Of a DNA stretch of 64,000 nucleotides, positions 51,790-59,929 are shown one piece after another. The stretch comes from Pseudomonadota bacterium (GTDB lineage: Bacteria > Pseudomonadota > Gammaproteobacteria > Burkholderiales > Burkholderiaceae_C). The stretch covers positions 52,135 through 116,134 of the forward strand of contig JAKAXL010000005.1 of NCBI GenBank assembly GCA_021816585.1, read 5' to 3'. Numbering within the stretch: the first letter of the stretch is position 1; each line of letters starts with the position of its first letter. The notes under the pieces are model-generated. The model ran no database searches. It was given only the letters and a program-made list of their open reading frames with translations, and was not told where the DNA came from. The translations under genes were made by a program, and so were the position numbers.

Positions 51790-52155
51790 TCAGCCGAGCA
51801 GCGCCAGCGCATACGCCATGCCGGCGGCCAGCGCCGCCCCCACTGCCACGGCGATCCAGTCCTTGCGCAGCCCCGACCAGGGACCGAACTCGATCAGCAG
51901 CAGGCGCACGCCGCCGGTCATGTGCAGCGCCAGCAGCGCCACCAGTCCCCATTCGGCCACGTGCACCAGCGGCTGGTCGGCCCAGTCGAGAAAGCCCTGC
52001 AGCGCGGCGGCGCCGCGCAGCGCCTGCCCCAGCGCCCAGAAGTGCAGCGGCAGGAACAGCGCCAGCAGCAGTCCGGACACGCGGTGCAGCCAGAACGCCC
52101 ACCAGGCCGCGTGGCGGTGCGCGCGCCGGTCGTTGCGACGGGTCGGGGGTCTCAT
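51790..52155 (-). CDS. Succinate dehydrogenase-type membrane anchor, second subunit
   Basis: The 121-aa protein has three membrane helices. Histidines fit heme b or quinone positions: FWLHRVSGLLLALFLPLHFW in helix 1 and ALLALHMTGGVRLLL in helix 2. It resembles SdhC-type anchors. The ATG overlaps the stop of the preceding anchor gene (52152-52155). Its job would be to anchor the flavoprotein and iron-sulfur subunits and pass electrons to or from quinones. Confidence 0.8.
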   Translation of the reverse strand: MRPPTRRNDRRAHRHAAWWAFWLHRVSGLLLALFLPLHFWALGQALRGAAALQGFLDWADQPLVHVAEWGLVALLALHMTGGVRLLLIEFGPWSGLRKDWIAVAVGAALAAGMAYALALLG

Positions 52156-52493
52156 GCGCCGTACAGCCCCCACACCGCGCGCAATCCGCCCGCCAGCAGC
52201 AGCAGGGCGAGCAGCAGGCCCGCCGCCAGCGCGTCGCGCTCGCGCCAGCCCAGCCACTCCTCGGCGACCCGCGCCACGCCCACCGGAACGTGCGCCGCGC
52301 AGGCGAGCACGAACAGCGCGTACACCGCGCCGAACAGCAGGTTGTGGTGCAGCCGCGAGACGATGGCCGCGGCGCTCAGCCCGCGGCGCACCGCATACAC
52401 GATGACGGCCAGGTGCAGCAGCACCAGCGGCGCCAGCACGGCCGCGCTGGCGCGTTGCAGCAGCCACAGCCGCACCTGCAGTCGCGCATCCAC
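52152..52493 (-). CDS. Succinate dehydrogenase-type membrane anchor, first subunit
   Basis: The 113-aa protein probably starts at GTG (MDARLQVRLWLLQRASA), 4 bp after the iron-sulfur subunit gene stops. It has three hydrophobic segments and histidines in LVLLHLAVIVYAVRRG, SRLHHNLLFGAVYALFV and CAAHVPVGVARVAEEW, consistent with a heme-b or quinone-site anchor. The start is uncertain because the ribosome site is weak. Confidence 0.75.
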   Translation of the reverse strand: MDARLQVRLWLLQRASAAVLAPLVLLHLAVIVYAVRRGLSAAAIVSRLHHNLLFGAVYALFVLACAAHVPVGVARVAEEWLGWRERDALAAGLLLALLLLAGGLRAVWGLYGA

Positions 52494-52497
52494 GGCT

Positions 52498-53235
52498 TCA
52501 GTCTCCCCGCTGCGTGCCGGGGGCGCGCAGCGACAGGCGCTTGAGCCCGGCGATGGCCGCGGTCGGCGCGATGCCCTTCGGGCAGCGCTCGGTGCAGGAA
52601 CCCTGCGTGTGGCAGGCATGGCAGCCGCGGTTGCCGGAGGTCGCGCGCAGGCGCGCGTCGCGCTGCACGTCGCGCTCGTCGTTGACCAGGGTCCACGCGC
52701 GGTTGAGCGCCGCCGGACCGAGAAACTCCGGGCGCCACGCCACCACGTCGCAGGACGCGTAGCACACGCCGCAGCCGATGCATTCGATGCCGGCGTCGGC
52801 GGCGCGGCGCCGCTCGCCGGCGGGATCGACCCGTGCGAATTCGTCGTGGCGACCCGCGCTGCCGTGGAAACGCCCCATCGCCCTCGCCCACTTGTCGAAG
52901 AACTCGCGCATATCGACCACCAGGTCCTTGATCACCGGCAGGTTGGGCAGCGGCGCGATCTCGAGTTCGCCGTCGGCCGAGGCCACGCGCGACACATGGG
53001 TGCGGCAGGTCCAGCGCGCCACCCCGTTGACGCTCATCGCGCAGGACCCGCACATGCCCACCCGGCAGGCATAGCGATAGCCCAGCCCGGGGTCGATGCG
53101 GCGCTGGATGTGGGTGACCACGTCGAGCACGGTCTGGCTGGGCAGGCGCGGGACCTCGTAGCGCACGAAGCGCCCCTGCTCCTTGCCGCGCCATACCGAC
53201 ACGCGCAGCAGCTCCGGCGGGGAATCGGGATTCAT
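52498..53235 (-). CDS. Succinate dehydrogenase/fumarate reductase iron-sulfur subunit
   Basis: The 245-aa protein carries three cluster motifs: [2Fe-2S] YACRVGMCGSCAMSVNG with a later TC, a [4Fe-4S] motif CIGCGVCYASC, and the third-cluster CHACH...SCTERCPKGI. It passes electrons between the flavoprotein and membrane anchors. It is first in the operon, separated from its flavoprotein partner by four genes, an unusual order. Start 53235 is preceded by a sequence without a strong ribosome site. Confidence 0.9.
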   Translation of the reverse strand: MNPDSPPELLRVSVWRGKEQGRFVRYEVPRLPSQTVLDVVTHIQRRIDPGLGYRYACRVGMCGSCAMSVNGVARWTCRTHVSRVASADGELEIAPLPNLPVIKDLVVDMREFFDKWARAMGRFHGSAGRHDEFARVDPAGERRRAADAGIECIGCGVCYASCDVVAWRPEFLGPAALNRAWTLVNDERDVQRDARLRATSGNRGCHACHTQGSCTERCPKGIAPTAAIAGLKRLSLRAPGTQRGD

Positions 53236-53309
53236 GGCTCGCTCGCGTCTCGACAGACCATGCGGCGCATTGTGGGCCGTGGCGAGGTCAATGCAAAGCG
53301 AATGTTTTT

Positions 53310-53338
53310 TTGGAAAAGATCAAGAAAATCTTTATGAT
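53310..53338 (+). promoter_or_regulatory. Divergent control region: sigma70 promoter of the LysR gene with inverted repeat in the spacer
   Basis: TTGGAA (53310-53315) and TATGAT (53333-53338) are 17 bp apart on the plus strand. AAAGAT (53315-53320) and ATCTTT (53328-53333) form a perfect inverted repeat with a 7-bp centre inside the spacer. A bound regulator there would block its own promoter and could activate the divergent operon starting at 53235. Confidence 0.65.
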
Positions 53339-53386
53339 CGACGCCAGGCCGCGGACGCGGCGCCCACCCGGAGGACCCTTCGAGCC

Positions 53387-54301
53387 ATGCGTTCGATGCG
53401 CACCCTGAGGACCTTCCTGGCCGTCGCCAGGCTGGGCTCCTTCGCCGCCGCCGGCGCCGAGGTGGGGCTGACCGCGGCGGCCGTCGGGCTGCGCATGCGC
53501 GCGCTCGAGCAGGAGCTCGGGCAGCCGCTGTTCGACCGCGGCGCGCGCGCCGTGGTGCTGAACCCGGCGGCGCGCGACATGCTGCCGCGGGTCGAGCAAC
53601 TGCTGCGCGACTTCGACGCGCTGGCCGAGCGTGGCGACGACGCGGCCCTGTCGGGCACCGTCGTCGTCGGCGCGCTGGTGTCGGCGCTGATGGGAGCCTT
53701 CGCCGATGCGCTGCGCGCGGTCAAGCGCGACAACCCGCGCCTGAACGTGAAGATCCTCGCCGGACTGTCCAGCGACTTCGTCGCGCGTGTGGAACGCGGC
53801 GAACTCGATGCGGCGGTGGTCACGCGCCCTCCCCACGAACTGCGCACCGCGCTGCGCTGGACCGAGCTGTACACCGAGCCGATGGTGCTGGTGGTGCCGC
53901 GGCGCCCGCAGTTCGAACTGCCCGCGGCGCCGCGACAGGTGCTGCAGCGCGCGCCGTTCATCCGCTTCGACCGCCACACCTGGACCGGGCTGCTGGTCGA
54001 CGAGGTGCTGGGTCGCTGCGGCGTCGACGCGCGCGACGAGATGGAGCTGAACTCGGTCGAGGCGATCCTGGAGATCGTGCGTCAGGGTTTCGGCGTGTCG
54101 ATCGTGCCGCGCCTGGCCAACGTGAACTGGCGCGGCGACCGTGCGCTGCGCGTGCTGGACCTGGAGGGCATCGACGTGCTGCGGCGCGTCGGGCTGATCG
54201 AGCGGGCCAGCCATTCGCGCAGCGGCTTCACCGAGGCCATCAAGCGCCACCGCTACGTGGCCGTCGATGCGCCGCGGCCGCGCCGACGCGCGGCGCCATG
54301 A
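53387..54301 (+). CDS. LysR-family regulator divergent from the SDH/fumarase operon
   Basis: The 304-aa protein has the LysR HTH at residues 5-50 (LRTFLAVARLGSFAAAGAEVGLTAAAVGLRMRALEQELG as landmarks) and a substrate-binding domain from residue 85 (GTVVVGALVSALMGAFADAL). GGAGGA stands 11 bp before the ATG at 53387; a second ATG follows at 53396. It most likely controls the operon at 48521-53235 with a dicarboxylate effector (inference). Confidence 0.87.
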   Translation: MRSMRTLRTFLAVARLGSFAAAGAEVGLTAAAVGLRMRALEQELGQPLFDRGARAVVLNPAARDMLPRVEQLLRDFDALAERGDDAALSGTVVVGALVSALMGAFADALRAVKRDNPRLNVKILAGLSSDFVARVERGELDAAVVTRPPHELRTALRWTELYTEPMVLVVPRRPQFELPAAPRQVLQRAPFIRFDRHTWTGLLVDEVLGRCGVDARDEMELNSVEAILEIVRQGFGVSIVPRLANVNWRGDRALRVLDLEGIDVLRRVGLIERASHSRSGFTEAIKRHRYVAVDAPRPRRRAAP

Positions 54302-54337
54302 GTTCGAGCGCCGCGACGCGCGGCTCGCCGCGTGCGC

Positions 54338-56008
54338 TCAGGGCATCGGCGGCAGGGCCGCACTGGACGACTCGCGCTCGAGCCACGCGGACAGGCCCTG
54401 CGCGGCGCAAGGACGTGCGTAGTGGTAGCCCTGCGCCTCGTCGCAGCCCAGCTCGCCGAGCATGCGCACGACCTCGCCGGACTCCACCCCTTCGGCGACG
54501 ACCCGGGCGCCGATGGCGTGCGCCAGGTCGATGACGGCGCGCACGATGGCGCGGTCCTCGGCGGTGCTGGCCATGGTGTGCACGAAGCTGCGGTCGATCT
54601 TGATCTTCGCCGGATGGAAATGCTTGAGGTACAGCAGGTTCGAGTAGCCGGTGCCGAAGTCGTCGATGGCCACGCCGACGCCCAGTTCGCGCAACCGCAG
54701 GCTCAGCGCGGCCAGGTGCGCGCTGTCGTGGATCAGCGCCGATTCGGTGACCTCCAGCTCGAGCATCCCCGGCTGCACGGAGCACTCCCGCAGGATGCGC
54801 AGCAGGTCCTCCTCGAACTCGCCACGCTGCAACTGCACCGCCGAGACGTTCACGGCGATCGGCCTGGTCGTGCCATGGCGCGCAAGCCACGACGCCGACT
54901 GCCGGCACGCCTGTTCGAGACTCCACGCGCCCAGGGCCCCCATCAGCCCGGACTCTTCGGCCACCGGAATGAACCGGGCCGGACTGACCTCGCCGAGCTG
55001 CTCGTCGTGCCAGCGCATCAGCGCCTCGAAGGCGCGGACCTCGCCGGTGCGCAGGTCGACGATGGGCTGGTAGTGCAGCGCCAGTCGCCCCTGTTCCAGC
55101 GCGCGGTACAGGCGCGTCTTCAAGGCCTGGTGCTGCAGGCAGGGAATGGGGTCGCGGGAGGCGAAGTACCAGGTGTTGCGCCCCAGGCGCTTGGCCCGGC
55201 TCATGGCGTAGCCGGCGCGCTGCATCAGCGCATCGAAGCTGCCCGCGGCGCAGTCGTGGGTGGCCACGCCGACCGAGGCCGTGACGATCAGGGTCTCGTC
55301 CCCGACCTCGATCGGCTCCTGGATCCAGCGCATCAGCTGCGGCAGCAGGCGGCGCATCTCCTCTTCGCTGGTGGATCCACGGCGGATCACGAGGAATTCG
55401 TCGCCCGCCGTGCGGCACACCCGGCCCAGGCCCAGCGCGCGCTGCCGCAACCTGGCGCCGACGCAGCGCAGCACCTCTTCGGCGACGTCGTGGCCGTAGC
55501 CCTCGTTGATGCTGCGGAAGTTGTCGAGGTCGATGCACACCACCGAGACGCTCTCGGCCGCCCGCACGCCCATCTGCAGCGCAGCCTCGATCAATTCGCG
55601 CGCCCCGCGCCGATTGGGCAGGCCGGTCAACGGGTCATGAAGGGACTCCGGAAGCTGCGCCCCACCCAGCAAGGGCCGCTCGGCCAGCGGCTGCAGCCGC
55701 AGCACGAAGCGCCCGGCCTCCCCGTCGCCGGCGAGGCGGAAGGTGCCCAGGCACGGCAGCCGGCTGCCGTCGCTGCGCAGCGCCGTCAACGTGTGTTCGC
55801 AGCTCCCGGCCGGCTTCACCGGGGCCTGCGACCAGCGGCGCCAGAGTCCGCGCAACTGCTCGCGGGAGGGGGCGTCGACGCGGTCGAGCAGCAGCTGCCC
55901 CTGCAGCGTGCCCGGGGGCGCTCCGAACAAGGCAGCGGCCGATGGGCTGGCGTCGTCGATCATGCCGCACGCGGCAACGTACAGCTGGCAAATGTCCAAG
56001 GAGCTCAT
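54338..56008 (-). CDS. PAS-GGDEF-EAL protein, probable c-di-GMP phosphodiesterase
   Basis: The 556-aa soluble protein has an N-terminal PAS-like region (residues 1-115), a GGDEF domain and an EAL domain. The diguanylate cyclase signature reads RTAGDEF, so the first glycine of GGDEF is alanine and cyclase activity is doubtful. The EAL domain looks intact: AFEALMRW, NVSAVQLQ, LEVTESAL, AIDDFGTGYS, KIKIDRSF and VAEGVES. The likely role is c-di-GMP breakdown controlled by PAS and perhaps by GTP binding to the degenerate GGDEF. ATG 56008 is preferred over an upstream TTG. Confidence 0.88.
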   Translation of the reverse strand: MSSLDICQLYVAACGMIDDASPSAAALFGAPPGTLQGQLLLDRVDAPSREQLRGLWRRWSQAPVKPAGSCEHTLTALRSDGSRLPCLGTFRLAGDGEAGRFVLRLQPLAERPLLGGAQLPESLHDPLTGLPNRRGARELIEAALQMGVRAAESVSVVCIDLDNFRSINEGYGHDVAEEVLRCVGARLRQRALGLGRVCRTAGDEFLVIRRGSTSEEEMRRLLPQLMRWIQEPIEVGDETLIVTASVGVATHDCAAGSFDALMQRAGYAMSRAKRLGRNTWYFASRDPIPCLQHQALKTRLYRALEQGRLALHYQPIVDLRTGEVRAFEALMRWHDEQLGEVSPARFIPVAEESGLMGALGAWSLEQACRQSASWLARHGTTRPIAVNVSAVQLQRGEFEEDLLRILRECSVQPGMLELEVTESALIHDSAHLAALSLRLRELGVGVAIDDFGTGYSNLLYLKHFHPAKIKIDRSFVHTMASTAEDRAIVRAVIDLAHAIGARVVAEGVESGEVVRMLGELGCDEAQGYHYARPCAAQGLSAWLERESSSAALPPMP

Positions 56009-56358
56009 GCGTATCAACCGATGAGGCTGCCGTCATCGTCTTCTTGGACAAAACCGCGAAGGCGCCGCGGCCGCGGTAGCGGCCATGCGCCTGCGCACAA
56101 AGGTCTCGACACGGCCCGGACCGGGTAGGACCGGGCGCTCGGAAGGGGGGGTAACCGCAGCGGATGGATTCGGGTGGGCCCCGCCCGCTCGCGGGTCGGG
56201 GCGACTTGAGCTCGCGCCGCAGGCCTTCCTGAAAAGACCCGCACCTCTTGGGGACACTGTCTGGTAAGACAGGGCAAGCTCCGATAGACTGCAATTATCC
56301 TATATGTTTATGCGTAAACGTATACGTACCCGTTAAGATATTAGGGTTATCCCGCATC
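56009..56358. other. Divergent intergenic region between the EAL gene and the TetR gene
   Basis: This 350-bp gap has no supportable gene. The left 270 bp is GC-rich with no clear structure I can name. The right 70 bp (56290-56355) is a sharp AT-rich island with the palindromes and promoter elements listed separately. Confidence 0.6.
56306..56353 (+). promoter_or_regulatory. TetR-gene control site: overlapping palindromes and ATATTAGGGTTATCCC element
   Basis: GTTTA-TGCG-TAAAC (56306-56319) overlaps the perfect palindrome ACGTATACGT (56318-56327). GATATT (56337-56342) and AGGGTTATCCC (56343-56353) follow, ending 5 bp before the ATG at 56359. The last string matches the promoter/start element of the gene at 25981. 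The palindromes are natural candidates for TetR self-repression. Confidence 0.55.
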
Positions 56359-57069
56359 ATGGAACCGACGCTTCCTCCCAGCCCCGGCGCAACGCCCGTC
56401 CCCAGCCGCGTCCGCAGGGGCAACCGCGACGACCACCGCCGGCTGCAGGCTGCCGTCGTCTCAGCGGCCTTCGAGCTGTTCCAGCAGGGCGGCACCGAGG
56501 CGATCACCATGCAGGCGCTGGCGAGCTCGCTGGGTCGCAGCGCGATGTCGCTGTACCGTTACTTCGAGAACAAGCAGGCGGTGCTGCAGGAGCTCTGGCG
56601 GGTCGTGTACGCCGAGCTGCTGCTCGAGGTGCGCAGCCGCGTCGAACGGCATTCGACGCCCGCGCAGCGCCATCGCGCGCTGGTCGAGTCCTTCCTGGCA
56701 TTCTGGGAGTCCCGCCCCGACTACTACCAGCTCGTCTACCGCACCTCGGGGAACGGCCTGCGCATCGAGCGGCCCATGCCCGAGGCCTTGATGCCCTCGT
56801 ACGGCGACGTCATCACGCTGGCTGCGACCATCACCCGCGAGCTCGCCGACGAACTGGGAACGGGCCACGAACGCATCACGCTGGCCGCCGAGCTTCGGGT
56901 GGCGTTCATGATGGGCTATCTGCAGGCGCGCTTCGCCAACCCGCGCTACCCCTGGCAGGATTTCGAGGCCCTGCGCGAACTGTGCATCGAGTCGATCCTG
57001 GCCAGCGTGGTCCAGTGCCTGACGGACGGGCATGCCGAGGCGCCGTCGCCGCCGTCACGCCCGGCGTGA
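56359..57069 (+). CDS. TetR-family transcriptional regulator
   Basis: The 236-aa protein has a basic N-terminal tail. Residues 28-80 form the TetR HTH (LQAAVVSAAFELFQQGGTEAITMQALASSLGRSAMSLYRYFENKQAVLQEL as landmarks). A ligand-binding C-terminal domain of about 140 residues follows (ESFLAFWESRPDYYQLVYRTS), of the type with a WHG-like region. It converges on the ketosynthase gene with 36 bp between. Control of the PKS cluster or of the upstream EAL gene is possible but unproven. Confidence 0.87.
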   Translation: MEPTLPPSPGATPVPSRVRRGNRDDHRRLQAAVVSAAFELFQQGGTEAITMQALASSLGRSAMSLYRYFENKQAVLQELWRVVYAELLLEVRSRVERHSTPAQRHRALVESFLAFWESRPDYYQLVYRTSGNGLRIERPMPEALMPSYGDVITLAATITRELADELGTGHERITLAAELRVAFMMGYLQARFANPRYPWQDFEALRELCIESILASVVQCLTDGHAEAPSPPSRPA

Positions 57070-57105
57070 CGCGGCAGGCGCCCGCGCGAGCGCCGACGAT
57101 CTCTC

Positions 57106-58347
57106 TCAGCGATCGTCCGCCGCGCGCAGCACGAGCACCGCGTTGGTTCCGCCGAACGCGAAGGAATTGGAGATCATCGTGCGCGCCGCGACGCCGTCGC
57201 GCGCGGCGTTGGGCACGTAGTCCAGGTCGCAGGCCGGGTCGGGCGACTGCAGGTGCATCGTCGGCAGCGCCGTGGCGTGCCGCAGCGCCAGCAGCGACAG
57301 CACGCACTCCAGCGCCCCGGCGGCGCCCAGCAGATGGCCGTGCAGCGCCTTGGTCGCGCTGATGGGAATGCGCGGCGCACGGGCGCCGAACACCGCCTTG
57401 ATCGCCGCGGTTTCCGCCGCGTCGTTGGCCTGCGTCCCGGTGCCATGGGCGTTGATCATGTCGATGTCGGACGGCGCGAGCGCGGCGGACTGCAGCGCGG
57501 CGCGCATGGCCGCGGCCTGGCCCTCGACGCTCGGACGGGTGATGTGGCCGGTATCGGTCGTCAGCCCGTAGCCGACGATCTCCCCGTAGACCGTCGCATC
57601 GCGCGCCACGGCCTCGTCCCAGGGCTCGAGCACCAGCATCGCGGCGCCCTCGCCCAGCACCATGCCGCTGCGGTCGCGCGCGAAGGGCTTGCACGACGCG
57701 GCGGGATCGGCGGGGTCGACCGTCGCGAGGGTGTGCAGCGCTTCCCAGGCCTTCAGCGAGCCGAGCGCCAGCGGCGCCTCGGCCCCGCCGGCGACGGCCA
57801 GGTCCAGACTGCCGCCGGCGATCCGCAGCCAGGCCTCGCCGAGGGCCACCGCGGACGACGAGCAGGCCGTCGAGTAGCTCAGGCTGGGGCCGAGCAGGCC
57901 GTGCTCCAGGCTGATCCACCCGGCAGGCGCGTTGTGCATGCCCAGCAGCACGGTGTAGGGCTTGATGCGGTCCGAGTCGTCGCCGTAGAGCGTGCGGTAG
58001 CCCTCGTCGTTGCTGATGCAGCCGCCCATGCCGGTGCCCACGAAGACCCCGGCCCGCGTGCGATCGCAAGCCGCCGGGCCGTCCGCGGCCTCGGCCAGCG
58101 CCCGACGCGCGGCGACCAGCGCGAACTGGCTGACGCGATCGAGCATGCGCAGCCGCGGCGCATCGAAGTGCGCGTCGGCGTCGAAGTCCTCGACGATGGC
58201 CGCCACCGGCGCCAGCAGACGCCGGGCGTAGGGCGCCTCGATGCGCCGCACGCCCGAGCGCCCCGCCCGCGCCTGCTCGTAGACCTCGGCAGGCGAGTGG
58301 CCGAGCGGGCTCACCACGCCGATGCCGGTGACCGCCACCCGCCTCAT
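57106..58347 (-). CDS. Beta-ketoacyl-ACP synthase (KAS II-like) of a secondary-metabolite cluster
   Basis: The 413-aa protein (MRRVAVTGIGVVSPLG) has an intact Cys-His-His triad: C162 in YSTACSSSAVALG, NAHGTGTQANDAAE and ALHGHLLGAAGALE. It should condense an acyl starter with malonyl-ACP, and its ACP partner is the overlapping upstream gene. It is the last gene of the type III PKS cluster. KAS II enzymes of fatty-acid synthesis sit with other fab genes; here the neighbours point to a specialised acyl chain. Confidence 0.9.
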   Translation of the reverse strand: MRRVAVTGIGVVSPLGHSPAEVYEQARAGRSGVRRIEAPYARRLLAPVAAIVEDFDADAHFDAPRLRMLDRVSQFALVAARRALAEAADGPAACDRTRAGVFVGTGMGGCISNDEGYRTLYGDDSDRIKPYTVLLGMHNAPAGWISLEHGLLGPSLSYSTACSSSAVALGEAWLRIAGGSLDLAVAGGAEAPLALGSLKAWEALHTLATVDPADPAASCKPFARDRSGMVLGEGAAMLVLEPWDEAVARDATVYGEIVGYGLTTDTGHITRPSVEGQAAAMRAALQSAALAPSDIDMINAHGTGTQANDAAETAAIKAVFGARAPRIPISATKALHGHLLGAAGALECVLSLLALRHATALPTMHLQSPDPACDLDYVPNAARDGVAARTMISNSFAFGGTNAVLVLRAADDR

Positions 58348-58640
58348 GGCCGCGCCGGATCCCGTGCGATGCCAACGGCCGCCGGCAGCGGGATATCGCC
58401 CGCCTGCTGCGCGGCGATCAGGCCGTCGATGTAGGCCACCACGTCGCCGAGGGTCGGCAGCGGCACCGGCTCGGAAGGGAAGGCGATGTGGAATTCGTCC
58501 TCCGCGCTGAAGAACAGCTCGGCGGCCGCAAGGGAATCGATGCCCAGGCTCTCCAGCGTGGCCTGCGGCACCAGGACCTGCGGGGCGATCTTGTAGTCCT
58601 TGACCAGAATCGCGCTCAGGCGCTCGAAGGTAGTACTCAT
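58344..58640 (-). CDS. Acyl carrier protein of the type III PKS cluster
   Basis: The 98-aa protein has the phosphopantetheine attachment motif GIDSLAAAEL with S36, and a helical ACP fold (FERLSAILVKDYKI, ELFFSAEDEFHIAFP, VVAYIDGLI). The tail after about residue 80 is Ala/Pro-rich. Its stop overlaps the ketosynthase start by 4 bp (58344-58347). It carries acyl chains for the ketosynthase, and perhaps offers a starter to the type III PKS. Confidence 0.9.
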   Translation of the reverse strand: MSTTFERLSAILVKDYKIAPQVLVPQATLESLGIDSLAAAELFFSAEDEFHIAFPSEPVPLPTLGDVVAYIDGLIAAQQAGDIPLPAAVGIARDPARP

Positions 58641-59929
58641 GGCTGTTCCTTGGTGAGGCCCGATGGGGCCCTGTGGTCTGCGTTCGTGCCCGGCGACGCG
58701 ACACGCTCGCCGCGGAGGATCTCGCGCGTCTTGCCGCTCCAGCTCGCCCCCCGGGTCAGCAGGCCCGGCCACATGCGGGCGGCGCCGACCACGACGGCCG
58801 AACCCGCCGGGCGCATGCAGGCGTGCGCGAACGCCGCGGCCAGCCGCAGGCGCGGTGCGAAGCGACGCCTCCAGTCGCTGGCATAGCACACCGCGACCTC
58901 GTGTTGCCAGTGTGCATCCGCCCCGCCGTCGCGCGGCCTTGCCTTGCCGGCGCCGCGCTCCAGCAACCGCGTGCCCAGCAGCCAGGCCGATTGCAGCGCC
59001 ATGCTCATGCCCTCGCCGATCAGCGGATGTGCCTCCCCCGCCGCGTTGCCGATGCGAAACATCGCATCGTCGGCGCGCAGCCGGATCCCCGGGTCGAGCG
59101 GCCCCACCGCCAGCCACGGCCCTTCCCGCTGCGCCGTCGCCAGCGCCTCGCGCAGGCCCCGGCAGGATTGTCGCAGCCAGTGTTCGACCGCGTCGCCGGC
59201 GCGCAGCCCCGGCCATTCGCGCCTGCAGGCCTCGAGGCGGTCGCGGCGCACGCAGCAGGCCACGGTCGTGATGCCGCCGTCCGCCAGCACCATGCCGCCG
59301 TAGCCGCCGTCCAGCGCGAGCACCGACAACAGCCCTTCGTCCTGCAGCGCGCCGCGGAAGTTCGCCTTGAACGCCAGCAGGTCCGCGCCGCGGCGCCGCA
59401 CGCGCTGCCGAGCGCCCGACGGCAGGGCTTCCCACGAGCCGTTGGCGGCGATCGCCACCGGCGCGTGCAGCGTGAGCAGGGTGTTCGACTCCGCCGCGCG
59501 GACCCCGACGTGCCAGTCGCCTCGCCCGCCTTGCACGGTCTGCACCAGCCACGGCTGCAGCAGCACCGCCCCGGCCGCGGCGGCCTGGTCGCGCAGCAGC
59601 GTGTCCAGGCTCTCGCGCCCCAGTGCTCGCCCCCAGCGCCGCCCCTCGACGTCGCCCGGCGGCAGCTCGGCAAGCACCTGGCCGTCGCCGCGCAGCAGGG
59701 CGAGGCGCCGCAATTCGGGGCCGGCCGCGGCCCGGTAGGCCGGGCCGACGCCGAGCGCGTCCAGGATCGACAGATTGCTGGAAGCCAGGCATTCGCCGCA
59801 GACCTTGCGCCGCGGGAACCGGCGCTTTTCCACCAGCGCCACCGACCACCCGGCGCGCGCCAGCACGATGGCGGCCGTCGAGCCAGCGGGCCCGGCACCG
59901 ATGACGATGGCGTCGAACCGGGTCTGCAT
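58637..59929 (-). CDS. FAD-dependent oxidoreductase (geranylgeranyl reductase/halogenase-like fold)
   Basis: The 430-aa protein has the FAD loop VIGAGPAGSTAAIVLARAGWSVALVEK, the RRKVCGECLASSN motif typical of the geranylgeranyl-reductase/monooxygenase branch, and a second FAD motif FRIGNAAGEAHPLIGEGMSMAL. It would hydroxylate or reduce the polyketide product. No WxWxIP halogenase motif is seen, so halogenation is unlikely. Its start overlaps the methyltransferase stop (59929) and its stop overlaps the ACP start. Confidence 0.82.
   Translation of the reverse strand: MQTRFDAIVIGAGPAGSTAAIVLARAGWSVALVEKRRFPRRKVCGECLASSNLSILDALGVGPAYRAAAGPELRRLALLRGDGQVLAELPPGDVEGRRWGRALGRESLDTLLRDQAAAAGAVLLQPWLVQTVQGGRGDWHVGVRAAESNTLLTLHAPVAIAANGSWEALPSGARQRVRRRGADLLAFKANFRGALQDEGLLSVLALDGGYGGMVLADGGITTVACCVRRDRLEACRREWPGLRAGDAVEHWLRQSCRGLREALATAQREGPWLAVGPLDPGIRLRADDAMFRIGNAAGEAHPLIGEGMSMALQSAWLLGTRLLERGAGKARPRDGGADAHWQHEVAVCYASDWRRRFAPRLRLAAAFAHACMRPAGSAVVVGAARMWPGLLTRGASWSGKTREILRGERVASPGTNADHRAPSGLTKEQP

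Noticed and set aside
56018..56290. Possible riboswitch upstream of the PAS-GGDEF-EAL gene
   Set aside because: No conserved core of a c-di-GMP or other known riboswitch could be recognised in the GC-rich stretch.
58637..59929. Flavin-dependent halogenase in the PKS cluster
   Set aside because: The FAD motifs fit the broader family, but the WxWxIP motif and the expected catalytic lysine context of halogenases are not seen.
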